NCBI RefSeq assembly: GCF_020447305.1
Contig: NZ_CP095732.1
Span: 434,001 to 498,000 of the forward strand
Length of the DNA stretch: 64,000 nucleotides
DNA from: Abyssibius alkaniclasticus
GTDB taxonomy: Bacteria > Pseudomonadota > Alphaproteobacteria > Rhodobacterales > Rhodobacteraceae
Direction: 5' to 3'
A program made the position numbers and the translations under genes. This document shows, in pieces, positions 8,529-17,438 of this stretch. The notes under the pieces were generated by a model. It searched no databases. It was not told where the DNA came from and saw nothing but the letters and a program-made list of their open reading frames with translations. Every line of letters starts with the position of its first letter. Positions within the stretch are counted from its first letter, which is position 1.

Positions 8529-9193
8529 GCCTCGGGCTCCTTGAGATAGGGCAGCGCCTTTACGAAATAATCAAGCCCCGACAGCACAGTCAGCACGGCC
8601 GCCAGCCACAGCATGGCAATGCCGCCCCACCAGGTGAAATTCACCAGCGGCTCCAGCAGGCGCAGCCCGTAGATGTCATCAACCCGGCCGGCCATGATTT
8701 CATCGACCATCGCGCCATCCATGCCCCAGGTCAGCATGACAAGGTAATGGCTGGCCAGCAGCGCGCCAAACAGCAGCGTGATCGCCAGCATCTGCACGGC
8801 GGTTTTGTATTTCGCCAGCCGCGTAACCTGCAGGCGCGCCGCATCGGCCCCCAGAAACTCGCGCAAGCCCGAAACGAACACCTCGCGGAACAGGATCAGG
8901 ATCATCGGGATCATCACCGGAATATAGCCGTTCCAGCGCACAGCCAGCACGGCCAGCGCGATGACCACCATCGCCTTGTCGGCAATCGGGTCAAGCATCC
9001 GGCCAAAGGCGGTGACAACATTCCAGCGCCGCGCCAGCACGCCGTCCAGATAATCGGTCAGCGCCGCGCCCACAAACAGGCCCAGCGCAATCCAATCCGC
9101 AAAGGGCGAGGGCAACAGCACATAGATCAGCCCGACCATCGGCGCCGCGATCAGCCGCAACAGGGTCAGAAAATTCGGTATCCGCGTGTGCAT
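8525..9193 (-). CDS. pgsA: CDP-diacylglycerol--glycerol-3-phosphate 3-phosphatidyltransferase
   Basis: 222 residues from the ATG at 9193. An in-frame start at 9223 would add 10 residues. The enzyme makes phosphatidylglycerol phosphate in the inner membrane. The full CDP-alcohol phosphatidyltransferase signature is present: D47-x2-D50-G51-x2-A54-R55-x8-G64-x3-D68-x3-D72 (DYLDG...AR...G...D...D). Several hydrophobic helices follow. Genes on both sides point the same way (uvrC upstream, moaD downstream). Confidence 0.95.
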   Translation of the reverse strand: MHTRIPNFLTLLRLIAAPMVGLIYVLLPSPFADWIALGLFVGAALTDYLDGVLARRWNVVTAFGRMLDPIADKAMVVIALAVLAVRWNGYIPVMIPMILILFREVFVSGLREFLGADAARLQVTRLAKYKTAVQMLAITLLFGALLASHYLVMLTWGMDGAMVDEIMAGRVDDIYGLRLLEPLVNFTWWGGIAMLWLAAVLTVLSGLDYFVKALPYLKEPEA

Positions 9194-9268
9194 AAGCTTT
9201 CCGTCTGTTCCTGCACGGGCCAATACCCGTGCCGCGCCACCTCGAAAGATGCGCCTACCCTTAATGCC

Positions 9269-11146
9269 TTATCCCGTCGGGTTAAAAAAGGCATGAATCG
9301 ATTCCGCCATCGCGCTCGATATCCCCTCGACTGCGCGTAAATCCGCCAATGCCGCCCGCCCCACGGCCTTGGCGCTGCCAAAATGCGCAAGCAAGGCCCG
9401 TTTGCGCGCCGCCCCGACGCCGGGCACATCATCCAGCGGGCTGGCCGAAATCGCCTTGCTGCGCTTGGCGCGATGCGTGCCAATGGCAAAACGATGCGCC
9501 TCGTCGCGCAGTCGCTGGATGAAATACAGCACCGGGTCGCGGTGCGGCAGGGCCATGACCGGCTTGCCGGGGCGGTAAAACTCTTCCTTGCCGGCATCGC
9601 GGTCTTCGCCCTTGGCCACGCCGACCAGCGCCACGCCGGTCACGCCCAATTCCTCGAACACCTTCACAGTCGCACTCAACTGCCCCGCGCCACCGTCGAT
9701 CAGCACCAGATCGGGCCAGCCATCGCCCTTCTTCTCGGCATCTTCCTTTTGCAGCCGCGCGAAGCGCCGCCGCAAAACCTGGTCCATCATGGCAAAGTCA
9801 TCGCCCGGCGTCAGCCCGTCGGCGGCGATGTTGAACTTGCGATAGGCCGATTTCATATAGCCATCCGGCCCGGCCACGATCATCGCGCCCACCGCAAATG
9901 CGCCCTGAATGTGCGAGTTGTCATAAACCTCAACCCGCGCAGGCGGTGCATCCAGCCCGAAACGCTCGGCCAGCCCCTCCAGCAAACGCGCCTGGCTGGC
10001 GGTTTCCGCCACCTTGCGGCCCAATTCCTCGCGCGCATTGCGCAAGGCGGCCTCGATCAGCGTGGCCTTCTCGCCGCGCTTGGGCACCAGAATATCCACC
10101 TTGCGGCCCAGCTTTTCGCCCAAAGCGGCGGCCATCAGGTCGGCATTGTCAAGCTCGGCGCTCAGCAGAATCTGCTTGGGCGGGGTCTTGTTGGCATAGA
10201 ATTGCCCCAAAAACGCCTCAAGCACCTCGCCGCTATCAAAATCCGCCCCCGTGCGCGGGAAATAGGCATGGTTGCCCCAGTTCTGGTTGGCGCGGATGAA
10301 GAACACCTGCACGCAGGCCTGCCCGCCCTCCTGAAACAGCGCAATCACATCGGCCTCGTCCACACCCGCCGGGTTCACGCCCTGTGCGCCCTGCACCAGG
10401 GTCAGCGCGGCAATCCGGTCGCGCAGCGCCGCCGCGCGCTCGAACGCCATCTCGGCACTCGCCTTGGCCATTTCCGCCGCCAATCCCTGCTGCACATCGG
10501 TCGACTTGCCGCTTAAAAACCGCACCGCCTCGTCCACGGTCTGCGCATATTCCGCGCGGCTGATCTTGCCCACACAGGGGGCCGAGCAGCGCTTGATCTG
10601 GTATTGCAAACAGGGTCGCGTGCGCCCCTCGAACATCGAATCCGAGCAGTTGCGCAGCAAGAACGCCTTTTGCAACTGGTTCAGCGTGCGGTTCACGGCC
10701 ATTGCGCTGGCAAAGGGGCCAAAATACTGCCCCTTGGCCTTGCGCGCGCCGCGATGCTTGGAAATCATCGGAAAATCATGCGCGCTGACATGGATATTCG
10801 GAAAGCTCTTGTCGTCGCGCAGCAGCACATTGTATTTCGGCTTGAGCTGCTTGATGAGGTTTTGTTCCAGCAACAGCGCCTCGGTTTCGGTCTTCGTCGT
10901 CAGCACCATCATGGTGCAGGTTTCCGAAATCATCTTGGCGATGCGCGCCGAATGGCCCGTGGGCTTGGCATAGTTGCCGATGCGCCGGTTCAGGTTGCGC
11001 GCCTTGCCCACATACAGCACCGCGCCCTTGGCATCGAGCATCCGATACACGCCCGGCGATTGGTCAATCTGCCGGTTGAACGCCCTGATATAGGCATGGC
11101 CCGTCACGGGCGGGGCGTTTGGTTTGGGCGGTGTCGGCTCGGTCAT
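9269..11146 (-). CDS. uvrC: excinuclease ABC subunit C
   Basis: 625 residues, full length for UvrC, which makes the dual incisions in nucleotide excision repair. An N-terminal GIY-YIG nuclease domain (SPGVYRML... then LYVGKARNL) is followed by the UVR region, the RNase-H-like C-terminal nuclease domain ([25 protein letters not shown]) and two terminal helix-hairpin-helix motifs ([15 protein letters not shown] and LRAVEGIS). The ATG at 11146 is preferred over the TTG one codon upstream. It is the first gene of uvrC-pgsA-moaD-moaE. Confidence 0.97.
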   Translation of the reverse strand: MTEPTPPKPNAPPVTGHAYIRAFNRQIDQSPGVYRMLDAKGAVLYVGKARNLNRRIGNYAKPTGHSARIAKMISETCTMMVLTTKTETEALLLEQNLIKQLKPKYNVLLRDDKSFPNIHVSAHDFPMISKHRGARKAKGQYFGPFASAMAVNRTLNQLQKAFLLRNCSDSMFEGRTRPCLQYQIKRCSAPCVGKISRAEYAQTVDEAVRFLSGKSTDVQQGLAAEMAKASAEMAFERAAALRDRIAALTLVQGAQGVNPAGVDEADVIALFQEGGQACVQVFFIRANQNWGNHAYFPRTGADFDSGEVLEAFLGQFYANKTPPKQILLSAELDNADLMAAALGEKLGRKVDILVPKRGEKATLIEAALRNAREELGRKVAETASQARLLEGLAERFGLDAPPARVEVYDNSHIQGAFAVGAMIVAGPDGYMKSAYRKFNIAADGLTPGDDFAMMDQVLRRRFARLQKEDAEKKGDGWPDLVLIDGGAGQLSATVKVFEELGVTGVALVGVAKGEDRDAGKEEFYRPGKPVMALPHRDPVLYFIQRLRDEAHRFAIGTHRAKRSKAISASPLDDVPGVGAARKRALLAHFGSAKAVGRAALADLRAVEGISSAMAESIHAFFNPTG

Positions 11147-11149
11147 CAA

Positions 11150-11478
11150 CGGCTCCGGGTGATTCTCTGACTAGCTGCCTTCGCTGGGTTGCGATTTCAA
11201 GAGAAAAGGCATCCACGATTCCTGTGGATAACCTTGTGCATAGATAGGGTAACATTGTCGCGCCGCCCTGAATCTTATAGCGATTCAACCCCTTGCACAA
11301 AAATTAGGCACATTCCTAAAGGCTTGATTTTTAACGATATTATTTTCCACATCACATAAACCCCTGAAATTATTACAGAATATATGACGGTTCTGTGAAC
11401 GCGCCCGCGCCGGTGGACAATTCATTTACATGCGCCGAAAAAGCCCCGGAATCCATGCGGTTATTCACACGAAGAGTC
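11150..11478. promoter_or_regulatory. AT-rich intergenic region with DnaA-box-like sequences
   Basis: About 330 bases without a gene, clearly richer in A/T than its neighbours, especially 11,281-11,400. It carries TGTGGATAA at 11223-11231, a perfect DnaA box on the minus strand. Near matches are TTTTCCACA (11343-11351, one mismatch), TTATTCACA (11461-11469, one mismatch) and GGTGGACAA (11412-11420, two mismatches). It must also contain the uvrC promoter. It could be a replication-linked element or only a DnaA-responsive promoter. No CtrA-type pair with the right spacing was seen. Confidence 0.4.
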
Positions 11479-12252
11479 TCACTCAACCCCTAGAATATCC
11501 GGCGTTTTCCACGCCAGATGCTGCCCGCCATCCATGCAAATCAGCTGGCCGGTCATGCTGGGGCTGTCGAGAATAAACCCCATGCAGCGGGCGATTTCAC
11601 CGTCATCCGCGCCGCGCTGCAACAGAACGGCGGCGCGCTGCGTGGCGAAATGTTCTTCGCTCTGGCGCGCACCCTTCATGGTTGGCCCCGGGCCAATGGC
11701 ATTCACCCGAATATCCGGCGCCAGAAACTGCGCGGCGGTCTGGGTCAGCCCCCATAGCCCGAATTTCGCCAGCGTATAGCTGCAAAATCCGGGGGTGAGC
11801 TTCAGCACGCGCTGATCAATCAGGTTGATGATATTGGCGCTGGCAATCGGCTCGCCGGCCTCATCGCGCGCGCCCTTGCCGGCCTGGGCTGCAAAAGCCT
11901 GCATCAGAAACATCGGCGCGCGCAAATTGCTGCCGATCGCGCGGTCCCAGCTTTGGGCATTCGCGCTGGCCAAAGTGTCATATTCGAAAATCGAGGCATT
12001 GTTGACCAGCACCGAAAGCGGGCCCATCGCCTCGGTCACGCGGCCCACAAGGCCAGCCACCGCATCGGCATCCAGCAGATCGGCCTGAAAAACCATAGCC
12101 CGCACGCCATGCTTGCGCGCCTCGGCGGCTGTGGCTTGCGCATCATCTTCCGAGCGATCGTAATGCACGGCAACATCATGGCCGCGCATGGCCAGTTCCA
12201 GCACCATCGCACGGCCCAGCCTGCGCGCACCCCCGGTTACCAAAGCGCTCAT
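11479..12252 (-). CDS. SDR oxidoreductase, FolM/pteridine-reductase-like
   Basis: 257 residues. The N-terminal NADP site is TGGARRLGRAM, with the arginine pattern seen in pteridine reductases (PTR1/FolM) instead of the usual TGxxxGIG. The catalytic Ser of ordinary SDRs is replaced by Asp in NLIDQR, followed by Y-x3-K in SYTLAKFG. This Asp-Tyr-Lys set is that of PTR1/FolM. A dihydromonapterin or dihydrofolate reductase role is therefore likely, but not proven. The ATG at 12252 overlaps the stop of the zinc-ribbon gene by 4 bases. Confidence 0.82.
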   Translation of the reverse strand: MSALVTGGARRLGRAMVLELAMRGHDVAVHYDRSEDDAQATAAEARKHGVRAMVFQADLLDADAVAGLVGRVTEAMGPLSVLVNNASIFEYDTLASANAQSWDRAIGSNLRAPMFLMQAFAAQAGKGARDEAGEPIASANIINLIDQRVLKLTPGFCSYTLAKFGLWGLTQTAAQFLAPDIRVNAIGPGPTMKGARQSEEHFATQRAAVLLQRGADDGEIARCMGFILDSPSMTGQLICMDGGQHLAWKTPDILGVE

Positions 12253-12431
12253 CTTTTCCCCTTGTATCCACATTGGCAGGTGCCTTTGGCCGGGCCAGGC
12301 ACGCCGCATTTCGGGCATTTCGCCACCAGCACGCCGCCATTCTTGCGCCCGGGCAGGCGCGGCATTTTCAGCCGCCCGAAAATACCCAGAATGATCATGC
12401 CGATCAAAAAGAATGTGACAACCTTGACCAT
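12249..12431 (-). CDS. small membrane protein with zinc ribbon
   Basis: 60 residues: one N-terminal transmembrane helix (VVTFFLIGMIILGIF) followed by a basic stretch and a CxxC...CxC zinc-ribbon-like end (CPKCGVPGPAKGTCQCGYKGK). It sits between sppA and the FolM-like SDR on the same strand, overlapping the SDR start by 4 bases. Function unknown; small zinc-ribbon membrane proteins of this kind are often conserved near this locus. Confidence 0.75.
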   Translation of the reverse strand: MVKVVTFFLIGMIILGIFGRLKMPRLPGRKNGGVLVAKCPKCGVPGPAKGTCQCGYKGKR

Positions 12432-12437
12432 ATGCGC

Positions 12438-13241
12438 TTATAGCCCGAACCGCGCCCAGATTGCACGGCTTTCCAGCGCGGCGAGCATGGCTTCGGGCGC
12501 GGCCTCGGCCCCCTTGATGCCAAAGCGCGCCAGCAAGCCGCGTTTGGGCTTTTGTTCGACAAACTTCACCTTGTCGCCAAAGCGCGCCTTCATCACCGGT
12601 TCCAGATGGCCGATGCCATCGATCAGCCCGTTTTCCACCGCCGCCTGGCCGACGAAAATCGCGCCGGTAAACAGCCCGTCCTCCTTCAGCCTGGCCCCGC
12701 GACGGGCCCGCACCTGCGCGATGAAATTCTCATGGATGGCTTTCAGCATCACATCCATCTTTTCCAGGTCTTCCGGCTTTTCCGGCTGGAACGGGTCGAG
12801 CATGGATTTGCTTTCGCCCGCCGTATACATGCGCCGCTCGACCCCGATCTTGCCGATCAGCTCCTGCAGGCCAAAGCCAGCCGAAATTACCCCGATACTG
12901 CCCAGAATGCTGCTGTCATCGGCAAAAATCTCATCCCCCGCCGTGGCCAGCCAATAGCCGCCCGAGGCGGCGACATCCTCGCAGAAGGCCAGCACGGGAA
13001 TTTCAGCCTCGGCCGCCATGCGCCGGATACGCGCGGCAATCAGCGCCGATTGTGTGGGCGAGCCACCGGGCGAGTTTATGGCCAGCGCCACCGCCACCGG
13101 CTTTTTGCGGAATGCCGCCTCGATCACCGGTTTCAGCGCGGCATCCGACAGCCCCGCGCCCCCCAGCCCACGGCCCCCGCCAATCACCCCGTTCAGCCGG
13201 ATCACGGCCACGCTTGGCTTGCGTTTCGGTAAAATTCGCAT
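12438..13241 (-). CDS. signal peptide peptidase SppA-type, S49 family serine protease
   Basis: 267 residues, a single-domain SppA of the short bacterial type. The catalytic serine is S93 in EDVAASGGYWLA and the general-base lysine K145 in AGESKSMLDPF, with the typical INSPGGSP segment at about 56-62. The family cleaves remnant signal peptides and some membrane proteins. There is no obvious N-terminal membrane anchor in this version. The ATG at 13241 is chosen because the domain begins directly there (MRILPKRKPSVAVIRLNG). It precedes the zinc-ribbon gene by six bases. Confidence 0.9.
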   Translation of the reverse strand: MRILPKRKPSVAVIRLNGVIGGGRGLGGAGLSDAALKPVIEAAFRKKPVAVALAINSPGGSPTQSALIAARIRRMAAEAEIPVLAFCEDVAASGGYWLATAGDEIFADDSSILGSIGVISAGFGLQELIGKIGVERRMYTAGESKSMLDPFQPEKPEDLEKMDVMLKAIHENFIAQVRARRGARLKEDGLFTGAIFVGQAAVENGLIDGIGHLEPVMKARFGDKVKFVEQKPKRGLLARFGIKGAEAAPEAMLAALESRAIWARFGL

Positions 13242-13372
13242 CTTTCGCCCCTTTTGTTGCCCCAGACATAAGGCGCGCACACGCTGCCAACAAGCCTGCA
13301 CAACACCGCCAAGGCTGGCAGCCCGCCGCCAAATCCGCTAGCACTGTGCCAAACAAGCAGGAGCAGCCCGAA

Positions 13373-14518
13373 ATGACCCCCCTTCACGGTTTGAAAGTTC
13401 TGGAACTCGCCCGCGTGCTGGCCGGCCCCTGGGCGGGGCAGGTTTTGGCCGATATGGGGGCCGATGTGGTGAAGGTCGAAGGCCCGGAGGGCGATGAAAC
13501 CCGCAACTGGGGCCCGCCCTTTGCCCCCGATGGGGCCGCCGCCTATTACCATGCCGCCAATCGCGGCAAGCGCGATGTCAGCGCCGATTTCCGCAACGCG
13601 GATGATCTTGCAATGGTCAAGGCGCTGGCGGCACAAGCCGATGTGGTCATCGAGAATTTCAAACTTGGCGGGCTGGCGAAATTCGGGCTCGACTATGCCA
13701 GCCTTGCGCCATCCAACCCCGGGCTTGTCTATTGCTCCATCACCGGCTTTGGGCAAACCGGCCCCTATGCCCCCCGCGCGGGTTATGATTTCATCATTCA
13801 GGCAATGGGCGGCATCATGGACCTCACCGGCGAGCCTGATGGCGCGGCGCAGAAACCCGGCATGGCCTATGCCGACCTGTTCACCGGGCTTTACAGTGTC
13901 ATCGGCATCCAGGCCGCGCTGGCCCAGCGCGCCGTTACCGGCAAGGGCCAGCATATCGACATGGCGCTGTTTGACACGCAGCTTGCCGTGCTGGCCAACC
14001 AGTCCGGCAATTACCTCACCTCTGGCATCGTGCCCAGGCGCATGGGCAATGCCCACCCCAATATCGTGCCCTATCAGGTGTTTCAGGCGGCGGATGCGCC
14101 CTTTGTCATTGCCTGTGGCAATGACCACCAATTCGCGCATCTGTGCGAAAAGCTGGGCGTGGCGTTCCATACCGATGCGCGCTTTGCCCGCAATACCGAC
14201 CGCGTGAAAAACCGCCAGATCATCATCCCGCTGCTCGCCGCCGAAATGGCCCGTCATTCGCGCGCCGATATTCTGGCCCTGATGGAGGCCGCTGGCGTGC
14301 CCGCCGGCCCCATCAACACCGTGGCCGAGGCTTTGGCCGATCCGCAGGCGCTGGCGCGGGGCATGGTGCAGGACCACGGGCAAACCCGCTCGGTCCGCCT
14401 GCCGATTGTGTTCTCGGGTGCCGATATGCCCTTGCCCGCCGCCGCGCCGCAAAAAGACGCCCACGGCACCGCCATCCGCGCCGCCGCCGCCCAAAACCAA
14501 TGGCCCAAAAAGGACTGA
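13373..14518 (+). CDS. CaiB/BaiF family (class III) CoA-transferase
   Basis: 381 residues. The start follows the family pattern (LKVLELARVLAGPWAGQVLADMGADVVKVE). The catalytic aspartate is expected in GMAYADLFTGLYS, matching the GVA-x2-D-x2-TG context of formyl-CoA transferase. Such enzymes move CoA between organic acids; the substrate is unknown here. The ATG at 13373 has AGGAG 9 bases upstream. It is divergent from sppA and followed four bases later by an aldo/keto reductase. Confidence 0.92.
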   Translation: MTPLHGLKVLELARVLAGPWAGQVLADMGADVVKVEGPEGDETRNWGPPFAPDGAAAYYHAANRGKRDVSADFRNADDLAMVKALAAQADVVIENFKLGGLAKFGLDYASLAPSNPGLVYCSITGFGQTGPYAPRAGYDFIIQAMGGIMDLTGEPDGAAQKPGMAYADLFTGLYSVIGIQAALAQRAVTGKGQHIDMALFDTQLAVLANQSGNYLTSGIVPRRMGNAHPNIVPYQVFQAADAPFVIACGNDHQFAHLCEKLGVAFHTDARFARNTDRVKNRQIIIPLLAAEMARHSRADILALMEAAGVPAGPINTVAEALADPQALARGMVQDHGQTRSVRLPIVFSGADMPLPAAAPQKDAHGTAIRAAAAQNQWPKKD

Positions 14519-14522
14519 CATT

Positions 14523-15566
14523 ATGGAAATTCGCCCGCTTGGCCGCTCTGGCCTGACCACAACCCATTTCTGCCTTGGCACGATGACCTTCGGCTCCAAC
14601 ACCGATGAGGCCGATGCCTTTCGCCAGCTCGATATGGCGGTGGATGCCGGCATCACCCTGCTGGATGCGGCCGAAATGTATCCCGTCAACCCGGTGCTGA
14701 AAGAAACCATCGGCAATACCGAAGCCATCATCGGGCGCTGGCGCGCGGCGCGCGGGGCCGGGGCCGATGCGCTGCAAATTGCCACGAAATGTTCCGGGCG
14801 CGGCAGCATGGTGCGCGATGGCGCCACCGTCACCCCCGCCACGATGCGCGCCGCCCTCGAAGCCTCGCTCAAACGCCTTCAGGCCGAAACGGTCGATCTT
14901 TACCAGTTGCACTGGCCCAGCCGCGGCACCTATCACTTCCGCCAATACTGGGGCTATGCACCCGAAAAGCAGGACACAGCACAAGCGCGCGACGAATTGG
15001 CCGCCCTTGTCGGCTGCGTCACCGATCTGGTGGCCGAGGGGAAAATCCGCGCCTTTGGCCAAAGCAACGAAACCGCCTGGGGCCTGACCAGCTGGCAGGC
15101 AATGGCAAAGGCCACCGGCGGCACGCCCATCGCCACGGTGCAGAACGAATACAACCTGCTCTGCCGCCTCTATGATACCGATTGCGCCGAGGCCTGCCAC
15201 CACGAGGGCATTGGCCTTCTGGCCTTCTCGCCACTGGCGGCGGGCATTCTCACCGGCAAATATTCCGGCAATGCCATCCCCACCCCCTCGCGCCGCGTCA
15301 ACCAGCCCGAGCTTGGCGGCCGCGCCACGCCATCGGCGCTGGACGCCGCCGATGCCTATGTCGCGCTTGCGCAGAAACACGGGCTCGACCCGGTGCATAT
15401 GGCGCTGGCCTTCTGCAGCTCGCGCCCGACAATGGCATCCTCCATCATCGGGGCCACGACATCGGCGCAGCTTGAACGCATTCTCAAAGGGGCGGATCTG
15501 CGGCTTGGCGCCGATCTGCTTGCTGAAATCGAGCTGCTTTACAGGAAATTCCCGCGCCCGATGTAA
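14523..15566 (+). CDS. aldo/keto reductase, Tas-like
   Basis: 347 residues. The catalytic tetrad of the AKR superfamily can be read: Asp and Tyr in LLDAAEMYP, Lys in QIATKCSGRG, and His in LYQLHWPSR. The NADPH-binding end (SSIIGATTSAQLERIL) is present. The long insertion after the histidine and the overall pattern resemble E. coli Tas. It begins four bases after the CoA-transferase stop, so it is probably in the same transcript. Substrate unknown. Confidence 0.9.
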   Translation: MEIRPLGRSGLTTTHFCLGTMTFGSNTDEADAFRQLDMAVDAGITLLDAAEMYPVNPVLKETIGNTEAIIGRWRAARGAGADALQIATKCSGRGSMVRDGATVTPATMRAALEASLKRLQAETVDLYQLHWPSRGTYHFRQYWGYAPEKQDTAQARDELAALVGCVTDLVAEGKIRAFGQSNETAWGLTSWQAMAKATGGTPIATVQNEYNLLCRLYDTDCAEACHHEGIGLLAFSPLAAGILTGKYSGNAIPTPSRRVNQPELGGRATPSALDAADAYVALAQKHGLDPVHMALAFCSSRPTMASSIIGATTSAQLERILKGADLRLGADLLAEIELLYRKFPRPM

Positions 15567-15631
15567 ATAAGTCTCGACGGAACCGGCCCTGTGCGGCGTA
15601 TTATCGGCACAAATCCTGCATGGGGCCAAAA

Positions 15632-16123
15632 ATGAGCAAACCGCAAAACTATGCCCGCAGCCAGATCATCCTGCATTGGCTGATCCTGCTGCTTATCGCT
15701 TTCAACCTGATTGCGCCCGATGGCATGAACGCCATGTATCGCGCGGCCAGGCGCGGCAGCACGCCCAGCACGACCGAGCTGTTTTTGGGCAATCTCCATA
15801 TCATTGTCGGCATAACGGTGCTGGTGCTGGCCGTGCTGCGGCTTGTGCTGCGCATTCGCAATGGCGCCCCCGCCGCCCCGGCAGGCCCGCGGCTGCAACA
15901 GCTTGCCGGGCATGTGGTGCATTGGGGCATTTATGTGCTGCTGTTCGCCGTGCCGCTTTCGGGTATGAGCGGCTGGTTCGCCGGGATCAGCGCAGCGGCC
16001 ACGGGGCATGTTCTGTTGCAAAACCTCCTTTTGGGTCTTGTTGCCCTGCATGTGGCCGCCGCGCTCTATCATCAGCTCTGGGTAAAAGATAACCTTCTGG
16101 CGCGCATGTGGCCGCGCCGCTAG
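15632..16123 (+). CDS. cytochrome b561 family protein
   Basis: 163 residues with four hydrophobic segments and histidines in membrane positions (SQIILHWLILL, LGNLHIIVG, GHVVHWGIYV, LVALHVAAALYH). This is the layout of bacterial b561 di-haem proteins, which pass electrons between quinone and periplasmic acceptors such as superoxide or catalysed reductants. ATG 15632 is preferred over 15620 because a GGGG purine tract precedes it. The end overlaps the convergent small membrane gene by 4 bases. Confidence 0.88.
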   Translation: MSKPQNYARSQIILHWLILLLIAFNLIAPDGMNAMYRAARRGSTPSTTELFLGNLHIIVGITVLVLAVLRLVLRIRNGAPAAPAGPRLQQLAGHVVHWGIYVLLFAVPLSGMSGWFAGISAAATGHVLLQNLLLGLVALHVAAALYHQLWVKDNLLARMWPRR

Positions 16124-16491
16124 GTGCGGGCGCGTGTTGTCACCACCGTGTAAAGGAAGATCAGCATCGAGGCGGCTGTCAGGAACGAGCCGATGATCGC
16201 CAGCACCGGATTGTCGGTTTGAATGGCAATCACGATGCCCGGAACCATCAGCACCACGCCCAGCGTTGCCACCCCGAAATGCAGCCTGGCCAGTTTGGTT
16301 TCCGCCGCTGCCGGCACCACATGGTAATACAGCCCGAACAGCGCCGTGCTGACCCAGCCAACAAGGTTCAGATGCGCATGTGCCCCGGCAAGCTCATAGC
16401 TTTTGGTGGCCGACATCATGATCCCCCAGGCCATGCCAATGCTCACATAAATTACCGCCGTGACGAAAAACAGAAACGCGACTCCACGCAT
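16120..16491 (-). CDS. small haem-copper-oxidase-subunit-I-like membrane protein
   Basis: 123 residues with about four transmembrane helices. The segment SYELAGAHAHLNLVGWVST closely resembles the histidine-bearing helix of cbb3/NorB-type subunit I (HAHLN), but the protein has only a quarter of the length of a real oxidase subunit. Similar short proteins occur in proteobacteria as uncharacterised relatives. A role in haem or oxygen/NO handling is a guess. The ATG at 16491 starts the first helix; an in-frame start at 16533 is less likely. Confidence 0.7.
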   Translation of the reverse strand: MRGVAFLFFVTAVIYVSIGMAWGIMMSATKSYELAGAHAHLNLVGWVSTALFGLYYHVVPAAAETKLARLHFGVATLGVVLMVPGIVIAIQTDNPVLAIIGSFLTAASMLIFLYTVVTTRART

Positions 16492-16525
16492 GATTTGTCC
16501 CCTTTTATCTTTCTTTCTGGCCAAC

Positions 16526-16538
16526 TTGCACAATGCAA
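16526..16538. promoter_or_regulatory. short inverted repeat TTGCA-CAA-TGCAA between divergent genes
   Basis: A 5-3-5 inverted repeat lies 35 bases upstream of the haem-oxidase-like gene start and 120 bases upstream of the aldolase gene. It resembles in shape, but not in sequence, the FNR/NnrR class of half-sites (TTGAT-N4-ATCAA). It may be an operator; there is no second copy to support it. Confidence 0.25.
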
Positions 16539-16658
16539 TTTTTGAGCCGAATGCAAACTAGCACAGATTTTGCGCATTGCATGGAAAATCCTGCCGCGCG
16601 GCATTTACAGCAGGGCGCATTTTACGCCATTCTGTGCGCCCCGAATGAAAGCAGCAAA

Positions 16659-17438
16659 ATGTCCGCAGCCGAAAATCCGTTCAAAACCGCCCTTGCCAGT
16701 GGCGTGCCGCAAATCGGGCTGTGGATGGGCAATGCCAGCCCCTATCTGGCCGAGCTTGTGGCCGGGGCCGGGTTTGACTGGGTGGTGGTCGACGGTGAAC
16801 ACGCCCCCAATGATCTGCGCTCGATCACCGCCGCGCTGGCCGTGATGGCCGCGCGCCCATCCGCGCCGGTTGTGCGCCTGCCCGTCGGTGCGGAATGGAT
16901 GGTCAAACAGGTGCTGGATGCGGGCTGCAAGACCCTGCTCATCCCGATGGTGGAAAGTGCCGCCCATGCCGCCGCGATGGTTGCCGCCACCCGCTACCCG
17001 CCCCTGGGGCGGCGCGGGGTGGGGGCCGGGCTGGCGCGGGCCTCGGATTTTGGCCGCGATGCGGGCTATATGGCCGGGGCCGATGCCGGCATTTGCCTGC
17101 TGTTGCAGGTGGAAAGCCGCGCCGGGCTGGCGGCGCTCGATGCGATTCTTGCGCTGGACGGGGTGGATGGCGTGTTCATCGGCCCCGCCGATCTTGCCGC
17201 CGATATGGGCTTTCCCGGCCAGTCGGATGCGCCCGAAGTGCTGGCGGCGATCGATGACGCCTTGCTGCGCATCCGTGCGGCGGGCAAGTCTGCGGGCATA
17301 TTGGCCCCCCAGCAGGCCCGCGCGCAGCATTATCTTGACCTTGGTGCAAATTTCGTGGCTGTAGGGATTGATATCAACCTGCTGGTCGGCGCCCTTGCCG
17401 CGCTGCGCAACACCTTCAAACCGGAGCAGAACACATGA
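16659..17438 (+). CDS. HpcH/HpaI family 2-keto-acid aldolase
   Basis: 259 residues. Class II pyruvate-dependent aldolase pattern: GLWMGNASPYLAEL, the DWVVVDGEHAPND segment with the conserved Glu-His, PVVRLPV with the active-site Arg, a metal-binding Glu in LLQVES and Asp in FIGPADLAADMG. These enzymes split or form 4-hydroxy-2-keto acids. The neighbour, a PfkB kinase, overlaps by 4 bases, so the pair may handle a 2-keto-3-deoxy sugar acid. The exact substrate is not determined. Confidence 0.9.
   Translation: MSAAENPFKTALASGVPQIGLWMGNASPYLAELVAGAGFDWVVVDGEHAPNDLRSITAALAVMAARPSAPVVRLPVGAEWMVKQVLDAGCKTLLIPMVESAAHAAAMVAATRYPPLGRRGVGAGLARASDFGRDAGYMAGADAGICLLLQVESRAGLAALDAILALDGVDGVFIGPADLAADMGFPGQSDAPEVLAAIDDALLRIRAAGKSAGILAPQQARAQHYLDLGANFVAVGIDINLLVGALAALRNTFKPEQNT

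Noticed and set aside
13052-13372. Upstream extension of the CoA-transferase frame by more than 100 codons
   Set aside because: Runs antisense through sppA, is Pro/Arg-rich, and the family start with ribosome site is at 13373.
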